Source: Strigamia acuminata
Lineage: Eukaryota; Arthropoda; Chilopoda; Geophilomorpha; Linotaeniidae
Length of the DNA: 64,000 nt
NCBI GenBank assembly: GCA_949358305.1
Contig: OX442315.1
Coordinates: 35,800,427-35,864,426 of the forward strand
Direction: 5' to 3'
The notes beneath the pieces are model-generated. The model had not been told where the DNA came from, ran no database searches, and saw nothing but the letters and a program-made list of their open reading frames with translations. The translations under genes were made by a program, and so were the position numbers. Numbering within the stretch: the stretch's first letter is position 1; the number at the start of each line of letters is the position of its first letter. This document shows, one piece after another, positions 11,473 through 22,800 of this stretch.

Positions 11473-13289
11473 TTACTGATAATTGTTAACATTGTTTAAA
11501 TATTCGAGAAAAGAAAAAGTTGCAAGGCCAATCATAATACCAATGATAGATCCAATGTCACAGAGTAATTTTATTAATGAAATTATTATTTCTTCTTTGA
11601 TGATTTCGCGAAGATTATTTTGTATACTGTAGTATACGATGGTACTGCTATAGGGTGTGGCCGCGATCACAGTTGGAATAAATATGTTTTCTACACAGCG
11701 CACAGGACAAGAACAGTCTTTTCGTGGATCAGTCTTAAATTGATTTTGCAAAAATAGTTTTTGAGTTTTTCCAGCTGTTTCTGCAGTTGTGCAAAGAGGC
11801 TCGTTCGTTTTCATTGAGGGTAATCTAATATAACCATTTCAACAGTTTTAAACGGAGTTGTCACTTCTAGTGAAAAATGAAGTAAGAATTGCAGACTACT
11901 TACTTGCAAATGAATTGCTGCTGCATGAGAGCTTTGCTGTAACATTCTTCCTCGCAATTCATTGCTTCATCGTTCTGTCCACATGGTCTTTTTCGGGTGT
12001 TTATTCTTACAAGCTAAATTTATTAAGAGAGAAAAATGTTTTGCTGTTGGTGCTTAAATTTAGTAAATTTACCGTTTGCCGGGTAAAATCGATTTGAGTT
12101 CTGAATAGACTGTCCACGTAGAATATGTGTTTAGGGTGAAAACGCATACCATCTTGTAGTATAAAATGCTGCAATACCAATGTTATAGTAATGGAAGAGT
12201 TTTATGATTGTGATATGATTTTGATATAAGAACGTTATGCTTCTTACTTTAAAAAATTTGTCGCAATTTGATGTAAGAGGAATTCTGGTATGAAACCAAT
12301 TTTGTTTAGGAACAAATTGTTCAGCTTCTGTGTGTACGATAAAGATATTTCTGGCACAATATCATTTCAAATTGTTATCTATTATAGTCTTACTGATTGT
12401 CAGCACTGAACACACTCCAAACTCTGTTGACATATCAGTATCATTGATATGCACATCTTTATAGCCCCGTCGTTTCTAAACATGACAATGAATTAAAACA
12501 TTTAAAAAGTAAGTTTAAATTATTGGTATCTATTTATAGTAAACTGAAATTAATGAAACCTTCTTTTTACGAGTTCTGCTGACTGAATACTGCAGGAATT
12601 TGAAGCTGGATTTAACATGCAGTGTGTGGATGCAGTCGCAAAAAGTCATACAGATTACTGCACGACTGTTTCTAGATTTTTATCATTTAAAACATTTGCA
12701 ACAACTGACTGACAGTGTTGGCAACATGACAAAGTGATGATTAAGACGTGAAATGTCTTGTTGTGTTGGGAAATCGTATTTTAGAACTTTTAAACGCAAT
12801 TTAACACGATTTTTCGTAGGCTGTTTAAAGGTGCGCAGTAGTGTTGTGTCGTGTGCTACAGAAAGCCTGCCTGCAGTGTTGCTTAAAGTCCTGCAGGACA
12901 GTAAATATTTTAATTATACTACTAACCACCAATAGCGTTTTTTGTGCGTCAGAAATATTCCACAAGGATAAAGGGTTATTTGCAAATTCAGATGGTTGAT
13001 TGAGCAAATGAAAAAATTGATACTTATCACACGTAGTGTGTGTCTTTTCGGCTAATCTTTCTCTAGCTGACATTATTTTTTTGCTATTTGTACAGTCTAC
13101 GACAACTGGATATGTAACTTTATCATCTCTGGTCAAAATGACAGCAATAACAACTGGGCACTCAAAATAGAGGTTAATTCTGTGGTAAATTTGATGAAAC
13201 GAGCAACAAAGTAATATTGCGTACCGGTACATGATGGTAGTTGAAACGTTTGATTTAATCCACTTCAAAAAAGAGAGCTTTTTCCTGTT
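11473..13289 (-). CDS. DEG/ENaC channel, second module (C-terminal in the fusion)
   Basis: Amiloride-sensitive sodium channel family: two membrane helices and a large Cys-rich extracellular domain per subunit. TM1 is near 13230-13150 (MYRYAILLCCSFHQIYHRI, then YFECPVV and TYPVVVDCTN, the family's post-TM1 pattern). Later exons are visible near 12360-12251 (FIVHTEAEQFVPKQNWFHT), 12180-12085, 12030-11885 (CEEECYSKALMQQQFICK, followed by GTAAGT) and 11827-11473 (CSCPVRC, then LLCDIGSIIGIMIGLATFSF, the pre-TM2/TM2 signature with the G-x-S-like filter region, ending at a stop). Exon borders in the middle are approximate. There is no start codon or stop separating it from the preceding module, so I treat both as one transcript. 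The ligand, if any, is unknown. Confidence 0.8.
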
Positions 13290-16200
13290 TTCTGTCGTCT
13301 TTTTAATAATTATATTTGTTATTCTTTTTCTGAGTTCTTTTCGGATTTTGTTTTTCATTCTTGAAGTTTTTCTAAGTTTAATGAGACTGTGTACAAATAT
13401 TTCTGCAATAGTCAAACAACTGATTCCATAATAGAAACTAAGGATTCCTCCAATATCGCATAACAATGCAACAATATCGTAGATCAAATATTCCTGCATG
13501 GTGCGAATTTGATTACTGGGTACGTAAACTTCTATAACGCCCTTGCCAGATTGGAATTCATACAAAAATGTTTGAGGTAAAGTATAGTCACATACATCGA
13601 CACAATTGCAATCTTGTTGTAAGTTTGTATTGGTCAATTTGTCTCCTTTAGCAAATAATTTTGCACTGTCAGTGCATTGAGGCCTGTTTCTTGCTTCATA
13701 AAACGGAATGCTGAAATTGAATTCAATATTATAATATTGAAATGAATTAATGAATTCATAAAAAAAATAATTAAGAAGTTGACACGTCGGATAACGACTT
13801 TAAACAATGTTTTCGAAAAATCAAGTTTTCTGAGATTGTAGTAACCAAAAGATTGCGGGTCCACAGGCGCCGCAACTCTTAATACGTCACCATGGGGGCA
13901 GCTCCGTAAAGACAGCGTCTGTTCGTGAAATCTAATATTTTGGGCGCAGAATATCAGTCCGGGCGCTGCGTAAAATGGCGAACAATGGTATCCGAATTGG
14001 GATCGAAATACCGTGCCTTACTGAGGGAGAACGTCGTCACTCGCTAAGCGCCCCTATGAAGAGAATATTTCTTCTCTTGAGTTCGCGCAAACGTTGGGTG
14101 TACGCGCAGACGGGTGCCGGACAGCAAACCGCGTCTTCAAACTGTTGATAATGAAATAAATGCGCAATTGAGACGGCAAATAACTTCAAAATGTCTAGTA
14201 TGAGGAGGAAGTCACAGTCGTGGCTAAAAAGTGTTGGCGAATTAAGACCGCTCAACACGCCTTTTCTTCAATAAATTTAACGCAAAATACGGGCAAATGA
14301 ATAGGGCGCTGGTTAGATAGCCAACCATGAGAATTCGGGCTGCATAATGGCCTAATGCGTTGCGACTTGCGACGCACTTTGAAAACCCCTATAATTGAGA
14401 CAGGAGTTGTGACTGTGTCAAAGGCAAAAGTTATTCTGATTATTTTTAGTGATTTGGTTAAACAAGTCACCTCTGATCACATGTCTCAGGCCAAGTCTAT
14501 TCCCAAGGGGAATTGGTCAATAAAAACAGGCGGTCAGAGGGAGATATTCAAATGAGCAAAGTGCGAATGTATTAATTTGTGGGTAAAATTCTCATGTATG
14601 TCTGGCAGAATGTGCTAGTGTTGTTAAATAATTATTATGGGTGCGAGAGTAATTTTGAAATTTGTATTGCATTATGGGATAGCTTGAACTGAGGCGTTTC
14701 TCGCGTTATGTTTGTACGAGCGAATTCATGTAATCTGTGATCTATATGTTGGACAGTAATATTCGTTATTCTTAATTGCAAGTTGCTGGACTATTTATTT
14801 GTGTACAACAAACAGAATGTTCAAAACCAGGCAAAATAAAAGAAAATGGCAAAAATAAACAAAGGAAAATAATAAAATTTGAATTTGAGGAAAATAAAAC
14901 AATTTGAAGAAATTAAAACAATTCCTAATTAAAATGGGGCGAAATAAAGGAAAAGGCGCAAAATGCGCACAAAATTTTCAAAAATTTTTACTGTCAGGAC
15001 CGTGACAAAGTCAATTAATTAAGAAACCTTCAAACCTGCAATTGATTTCCATCTTCGGCAGGACTTTAGTCATTACACAATGATGCAGACATTTGTGCAA
15101 GTTATCAATGTCAGTGCAAGGATTTCGTTCAGTGTTTACTAAACGATACTGAAAAATTAAATTAATAAATTAAATTTTAAAATTTAAAATTTAAAATTTT
15201 CTGTCAATGAATTTGTCAGTAATTGTTACCCTTTTGAAATTTGTAATGATGTGTGTTTCTTGATTTAAGTTTATAAGGTATCCATTAAGAGGATTGATGT
15301 GGTATGTGGGAGATAAGGTTTCAACAACGACCTGTCATGTACAAAATAAGTTAATAAATATGTGAGGATGGACGAATACCATTTGGACTCGGGGTCATTT
15401 TAATAGCGCCGAAAACTCAACTTCTGTTATAGACATATACATAACAAACTTGTTTATGGTCTAGGGCCGTTTGTTCAGTTTTCCAGGGGTCAGTATCTCA
15501 TGCCTTATCCCTGGTGCGTGTGTCACTTTAAGACGATGCAGTCGTGACTAATATACTTGTGACCACTTGGCCACCCAAGGGTGACCTGCATCACTGACAC
15601 ACACTGCCCAATGGCCCCAGAGGTCAGCCCTTAACTTGTGGCGTGGACTGTAGTAAGGCAAAGAAGGAAGTTGAGTGGTGCAGATAGTTGAGAAGAGAAA
15701 GAGAGTAAGAATTGGTACTGGATGCCAGCAAGAGCAGTCATCGTCTGTGCTGCTCCACCCTCCTCCACCACAGCCTCCATGAGCTGCCTCTTGGGCAGAG
15801 GTAAGTTCGGCAGAACAGCAAGCATATCGACCACGTCACCCACGAGGATAACCTCCCTGTGTGTGAAAGGCTGGTTGCTGGTGTGGCATGCCCAAGAGGC
15901 ACGGTCAGCGTGTGAGTGAGACCCGGACCTCCAACCCCTAGACAAACGATTAAAGGCCACCAAACCCAACAATCTGGAGTCCTAGTCCGTTGTTTACGCG
16001 AGCGTGCATCCCACCCCAGTGTATTTTGTCCCTAGTTACTCTGGTAAAGACCACGCCATCACATACTAACTAAGTGATTGCATAACTGCGTGTCATATTT
16101 TATTGCCTTTATTTCCAACAAACATTTGACTTGTTGCTCTAGATTATTTCATTCCAGGCTTTAGGTCCAGCGAAAGAGGCCACGAGAAAACTCTTACCGG

Positions 16201-17459
16201 TCCATTGGCGTTAAAAGTATGTTCTCTGGATTCACACCATATAGATCAAGGGTGTCCAACATCTCGGCTTCCCTGGGCCACATTGGAAGAAGAGAAATTG
16301 ACTTGGGCCGCACATAAAATACACTACCACTAACAATAGTTGATGACCAAAAATAAATAAAGGTCCATGCATTATTTTCTTGACATACATGTACACCACC
16401 ACAGATAAGCAAAAAAGTCCACGCATAAAATTCTATTTGTAATGTTGTTTGCTCTATAAATCTGAATTTTTTTTTTAAATTAGTGTGTTGGGCCACATTC
16501 ATAGCCATCCAGGGTCGCATGCGGCCCACAGTACGCGGGTTGGACACCCTGATACAGATATTTTACTGAGATATTTATTTACATTGCAGATACAGCCACA
16601 ATGTTTTTCTTATTTTAGATTATTATAAAAATATTTAATGTTAGGGGGCCCAGCCCAAGATCTGCTCAGTCCCCCTCTTAACTGTTGTGCACGTTCTATT
16701 AACACAATAGACTCACTGGAACTGTTCCAGATCGTCCGGCAGGTTGAGTGTTGATTACCATTTTGAATTTCATATTTCCTACTGTTACAGGAAAATCTAA
16801 TTAAAAATTGATGTAATGTTAATAAATCATTATGACATTGAACGTTGTATGAATTACCATTGTACACTTGCACAGACCGCAGGTAAAGTGTATCATGATT
16901 TTCAATTGTCAGATTAATTTCAATTTTATTCTGGAAAACGGGCGTGTTTAATAGCAACTGATCAGCCCAGAAAATTTTTTATCGTGATTACCATTGCGAA
17001 ATATGCATCAGTTAGGTAACTTGTTGATGACCAATGTTTCATAACATCATAAAAATTTAAAAATTTGAACGCTTTTCTATTTTCCGTAAAAGCAATTCTT
17101 GTAATTTTGAACTTGTATTTCTGAGCCACTTTTTTCATGTACTCGTCGAGTTCGTGCGTAGTTGGAGGGTAAAAAAAGAGTCGAGGAAAAAAATTGTGAC
17201 TATTCTCAACGTTGTGTAAGTCAACCGCTGTTGGTTGCTGCAAATAAAAATGAACACGATCAATAATTTGGAAAATGCAAGCCGCTAAATTGATGACGAA
17301 TAATGCGAAGAGTAAACTACGAATGAGTTTATTTTTTTGGTGAATTAATTTTGTCAAAGCAGTCAACATTGGTGGGATCTGTGCTTGCTCCGTCAATTCT
17401 TCAGCAACGACGCATCGAAGAAGCTTCTTAAAAGCCTGTCGACTTCGATTAAACTGCAT
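13290..17459 (-). CDS. DEG/ENaC channel, first module
   Basis: The N-terminal exon 17459-16962 has TM1 (LLFALFVINLAACIFQIIDR) and the post-TM1 FFPRLFFYPP. The frame then shifts at an A-run near 16980, and the extracellular domain continues to about 16610. Further exons: about 15335-15227 (NPLNGYLINLNQETHIITNF), about 15150-15042 (NPCTDIDNLHKCLHHC ... INCR) and about 13711 onward (RNRPQCTDSAKLF, CNCVDVC, then TM2 IYDIVALLCDIGGILSFYYG). The Cys spacing and the LLCDIGG TM2 signature are diagnostic of DEG/ENaC. The exon continues through a basic linker (KIRKELRKR) without a stop into the next module. The Met at 17459 may not be the true start. A hAT MITE lies in one intron. Confidence 0.78.
13712..15041. 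other. Long intron of the DEG/ENaC gene, content unexplained
   Basis: No channel exon is recognised here. The part 13865-14360 is distinctly more GC-rich than its surroundings and contains short open frames without family resemblance; an old mobile element is possible but I found no terminal repeats. The part 14820-14990 is A-rich low-complexity sequence. Confidence 0.4.
15340..16240. other. DEG/ENaC intron with a GC-rich insert of unknown origin
   Basis: The stretch 15480-16020 has a base composition unlike the AT-rich introns and an open frame of 113 codons on the minus strand that includes PNLPLPKRQLMEAVVEEGG. I do not recognise it. It may be a fragment of a mobile element; no terminal repeats were seen. 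Confidence 0.35.
16247..16551. mobile_element. hAT-type MITE with 8-bp target duplication
   Basis: The left end is CAAGGGTGTCCAAC and the right end GTTGGACACCCTG, near-perfect inverted repeats. Flanks are ATATAGAT (16239-16246) and ATACAGAT (16552-16559), an 8-bp duplication with one mismatch, the length expected for hAT insertions. The subterminal GCGGCCCACA and GGGCCGCACA are also typical of non-autonomous hAT elements. It is 305 bp, non-coding, within a DEG/ENaC intron. Confidence 0.85.
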
Positions 17460-19819
17460 TGCTTCAAACTGTCTGGGATTTGTAACACTACAAAGTATGA
17501 AAAATGATTGATTTTATTTTAAAATTAATTGTAAGCCTTCCAATCACCGTCAAAATCGTGAGAAAAAGCATAAGTGTTGGTTTTGCAAGAAATGGGCCAT
17601 AATTTACTGAGGAATTTTGATTGGCATTTACTTGTAAAACCCAAAAACCCAAAAACAGACACAAGAACGAAATATAAACAAGTTTAAATGACTTTCTGAA
17701 TTCACCTACTGTTTACCGAAACATTAAAAATCAAATACTGTAATAAGAAACTTTGAATGCTCACAATTGTTTCCTTGATTGTGCACCATTCAGCTTAACT
17801 TGTTTGACTGTTCACACACAACTGTTACTGAAGTTGAAAATTTGTTTGTCGACTTAGATAACGTATGTTGGTTTAAATATTTTTTTCCCGGTATAGCTTG
17901 TTTATCTGCCTTATTTATGCAGCAAGTTGATTTTATTTGGTCAACGAGCTTTAATGTTTGTCTGTAAATAAGTAAACTTATTTCACTTACATCATATTGC
18001 ATAAGTTGTTTGCATTTAAGTGTCAAAGATAAATTTCCCTACCTCCAAGCAAATCCAAGTTGCTTTATTGATCACTTTAAGTAAATACAAATATTGTAAA
18101 TTCAGATCTTGTATTTGCACTTTTCGCTCCATAGTTTGTTTTACTGTATGTACTTACACTGTATAAGCTCAATAACGTGTAAACAAATGCACTTTATTAA
18201 TATATTTTTTTAAGTGAAATCAGCGCTAATTGCAGTCAAGAGAGTCATATAGCACCACTGACTCTATCTATGGTTCCTTGTCCAATTGGTTGAATGAAAT
18301 CTAGTGGTTTTCAATGCTCAAAGCAATTTATGTAAAAATAACAGAAAGAGGACACTTGATTTGTTTTATAATCAATTTAATTAATTCCAAAAAAACCCAA
18401 AAATGCAGGCACCCAAGAAGACCCAAAATACCAAATCACCAAAGAAAACAACAAAATAGCAAAAATGAAACACACTTAACAAAACACAATCCCAAGCTGT
18501 CTGAATGGTGGGATTACTTCTGGTCTCTTCGAGGTGTTATCTTCTTTGATATGAGTCTGGAATGTGCTCCCTCCTTGCTGGTGAGTTCTTTGTTTTGGTT
18601 GGGGCAATCTTGTTGTTGATGCCTTCTCTTTTGATGTACTGCTGGGCAACTCTGCCGTTCAAATGGCTGCCACCAGCTAATGCAGTTTGTTGATCAGCGA
18701 CCGGACTCCATGCAGTTCTTATACAGGTGGCTGCAGTCTCCTTCCGACCAACTGTGAGGGTAAGTTTAATCTGTAAAAACAAACTCGGAAGGGTTAAACA
18801 ACTGTTATTAAGCTATCCCTGAACACTAGTGTCATTCTGTTCACCTCATCAGTTTGGTTGCCGTCCTCATTTTTCATAATCATAACCAAACATTTACAGT
18901 TGTTTCTTATTTGGCCAAAGGGCCCACTCAGTCTTATCAGCTTTATGATAGTTACATTTTTGTGGCAATTTTCCAATTAATATTTAATTTCTTATTCCAT
19001 CCACATCCCGGATACACTTATTTCAACTACCCATCTAAGTTTTCTTTGTCCAAATAACCCGTTTTTGATAAATGTTTCTTTATTCACCTTTTAACTTAAA
19101 TAAAAACAAAGTGTATACTGTATTTGTTAAACGATCTTTTTATTAAAGGCTTTTATTTAACTTGACATGAATGTTTGTGCGGTGTTTCAACTTCCGGTTT
19201 ATGTAATTTGGAAAAAAAAGAATTAAAAAATTAATCGTAAGATTGGAAAGTAGACTTTTCTGGTGCGGTTTTTGGTCTACTTTCCAATTAATATGATAAA
19301 ATTGATATTAACGTCCTGCTGCATACTACAATCCAAAAATAGCATTGGGGCCAATGGACAATCTCCCACATATAACTACCATTGTCCATTAATTCAAAGA
19401 GCCAATTTATTATCAATAGCGGGCAGTTTTTTTCGTTTTCTTTTTATTATTTTAAACATTTTTCTATAACAAATCAGAATTACTGCTGCTATCGTACAAT
19501 TCTACGAATTAATTCCACTTTTTATCCATCAAAAATTAAATGAAATCTTTCTTAAAAAACGATAAACATGTTTTTTATATGACTTTTACTTCCAAGAAGA
19601 CTCGCACTTTGACCCTCAAGTGTCAAGTCAGTCGTTCAGGATCTCCCACAGAGATACTGATAGAAGTCGCATCCAATGGCGCAGTTAAATTCGAGTCTCT
19701 TGCAGTTATTGATGATTTTTTATGTCGTTTCCTTTCACGGATTCAACACATCAGGTTATATGGAAATATACACGCAGTCACGAAATGATTTTTTTTCTTT
19801 CTCTCGTGGTTATAAACAG
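17460..19819. other. Intergenic region between DEG/ENaC and sushi genes (divergent)
   Basis: No supported gene. Two small inverted repeats are visible: 19242-19255 with 19275-19288 (ATTGGAAAGTAGAC and complement), and about 19351-19391 (AATGGACAAT and complement). The 5' exon with the start and signal peptide of the sushi protein should lie in 19540-19810, but I could not fix it; an ATG at about 19783 followed by a hydrophobic run (IFFLSLVVI) is a candidate. Confidence 0.5.
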
Positions 19820-22800
19820 GAATCAAATGCGTAAAGAATTGGGACAAACTGAGATCGGAAGATCGAAGCTGTGGAAATTCGTGCTCACGGTTGCCCTGCA
19901 AAAATCCGCGAGCAAAATGTATCTGCGACGGTCCTTGCGGTTTCGTCTGCGTCCCACCAGGTAAGAATCTCACAAGGATAAATTATAATCAACAACGTTT
20001 AATTGTGAGACAGATTTAAGTTGCGCGGTCGATTTGGAGGATCCCGTACACGGCAATTTCACTACGCCAAACGGTAAAAAATACTACGCGTTAGCGCTGT
20101 ACGTCTGTGAAACGGGATTTGATTTGATTGGTCCCAATACCAGCATTTGTCAAAGCAATGGGAAATGGAGTGGAAATCCGCCATTCTGTACTCCAGAAGG
20201 TAAAATAAGGATAATCGCCGATAACTTCACTATTCGTTAATTTTGGTTTTATTTAGGCATTCGTTGTGCGCCACCTACATTCGAATTTGAGCATGCGTTC
20301 ATGATGTACAGTACTGTGAAAAATGAGTACTATTTGGGTGATCAAATACAATTTACGTGTGATTTGGGCTATTACAATTCACGAGGAGACATTTTAACTT
20401 CAAAGTAATCCAATAATTTCACTAAGTAAATTTAAAAGCTTAATTTCTAGTTAAATTTCTGTATAGGTGTGAAAGAAAAGAAGATGGCGCTGCTTGGACA
20501 CCAGTTGCATTAACTTGCAGACGTAAATAATTAAATAAAGAAATGACTTAGTATTATCATCTCATTAACTATTACTTTTATATATCAGCCGTTTCCTGTA
20601 GAAAACCAGAAGATATAGATAATGGATATTACGAAGGAACTGGCTTGATTCTTGGCAGCGAAATTACGTATCACTGCAACAAAGGGTATTACCTGATCGG
20701 ATTCACCACCAGAGTTTGCTTAGCTGAAAGAATATGGTCGAGCAGCGAACCCCGGTGTGAAAGTACAGAATTAAATTATAGCATTACCTCATTCAGACTT
20801 AATTGCTGCATTATTTTTTAGTTATTACGTGTTTGGAACCATCGAAAATAAAAAACGGTGACGTTCATTTTGACAACTTACACTATTTATCATCTATTCG
20901 ATACACTTGCAATTTCGGATACGTTTTGGATCGTTCATCATTACGTCAATGTGATCATTTTGGTCAATTTACTGGAGACGAGCCGAAATGTTTAGGTTTT
21001 ACTGTTTCAATAAGGTGGAATCACATTATTAAGCCAGCTAATTTATGGTTTGTTTAAACAGAAATAGATTGCGGTCGGCCTGAAAAACCAAATAATGGAG
21101 ACATTAGCCGTCTCGAAAGAACAACGTTGAATAACAAAGTTTATTACTTTTGTTATGAATATACTAGCATGCATGGTTCGAGAGAAGCGACGTGTGTCTA
21201 TGAAAATAAAGTTGCTCGTTGGTCACCACCACCACCAATTTGCATCGGTAAACCAAACCGTGGGGACTTTGCTCTTTATTTTTGAAACTGGCGCATTACC
21301 TGATCGCGGCGCCAACTGGTGTCCAAATTGAAAAACAAATACACAAGTATCTAAATCTTATGAAATACGGTACCTGTAATAAATTCGGTATTGTGTTGAT
21401 AAAATCGCAAAGTCCCTTTCCGAATGCTGAAATGATAACCATAAGCTAACATATTATAAATTCTGCAGAACATTGTCAAGTACCCAGTATTCACAACGCC
21501 ACTTTCGAGTATAGGACTCGCGAGGTATTTACAGTTGGTTTGAAGGATGTACATATTCTATTATTATTATTAATATTAAACAGATATTTCCAGAAGATTA
21601 TATTGCTCATATGGAAAGTATAAAACTCAACTGCGACTCGGGATTTGAAATAATAGACATCACTAACGGCGCGTCAACATCTGGAATAACCCTAACATGT
21701 ATAAACGTTAAATGGAGTGATCAAATCCAATGCCAACCAGGTAACCGATAAAACAAATGAAATAAAAAATCTCAAAATGATAAACCACCACTTAAATAAC
21801 AGCCAGGTGTTCCATCGATGACTTAAACGTGGAATACTTAAGCGCCCAACATTGGTCAACGCATAATATCCCACACATTGTGAATAATGGCGACAGTATA
21901 CCTTTAGAATGCGATTCCGCCTATCCTGAAGTAGATGCTACTAACTTTCTAAGCTGCGCTTATGGCATCTGGCAATTACCTAACGATGAAATCAAATGTC
22001 GGAAAAGTAAGTTTCACATATCAGGATGTGCAGGCTGTGCAGAATAAACTCTAAATCGATTTTCTTGCTTGCAGAATCCTGCGATGTCGGCCTTATATCT
22101 TTTGAACATGGACAAGTTTTCTTTTACGGGAAAAATGCCCGAAAAGTACATTTTAATGCATTACAATAATATGTACGCAACTTACCACTTTCTCCTCGTA
22201 GCTTGGCAAAATATATGACGGCGAATATCTGGAGTTATCGTGCAGTAAAACCAACTATGAATTGTATATTGACGCTCGTTTAGTGCCTTTTCACTCTTCC
22301 CATGTTTTTTGCAACGATGGTGCGTGGTCGTATAACCAATTTGAATGTTTACCGGGTAGATGTGAGTGCAGTGTACTGGAAGAGAAATTGATAGCCAAAG
22401 GAATGAAACCAATGCCTTGCGACTTTGACAGTGGCATTAGCAGTGGACGAACAGTGCCCTTAAAGTGTTTGGAAGGATATTCTAATCGCACGCACAGAAG
22501 CGCTAAATGTGTCAATACAAAATGGCGAATAGACGATGATGCCAGATGCAAAAGTAAATCTATTTTTTTTTGTTTGTGTGTTTTGGAATTCCCATTGAGA
22601 AGACAAGAACTCACCCACTCAAGTAGTAATTACTCCGTAATTATTTTAAATAGGAAAATGTGATTGTAGTGCATTGAAGCTGCCTGCTTCGATTAATTTA
22701 AAGAAACCATGCTATGATAACTTGAGAAGCAACTCTTCATTGACATTAGAGTGCACAAAATATTTTAGCCAATATTTTGGAAGTAAAGAAGCATTTTGTA

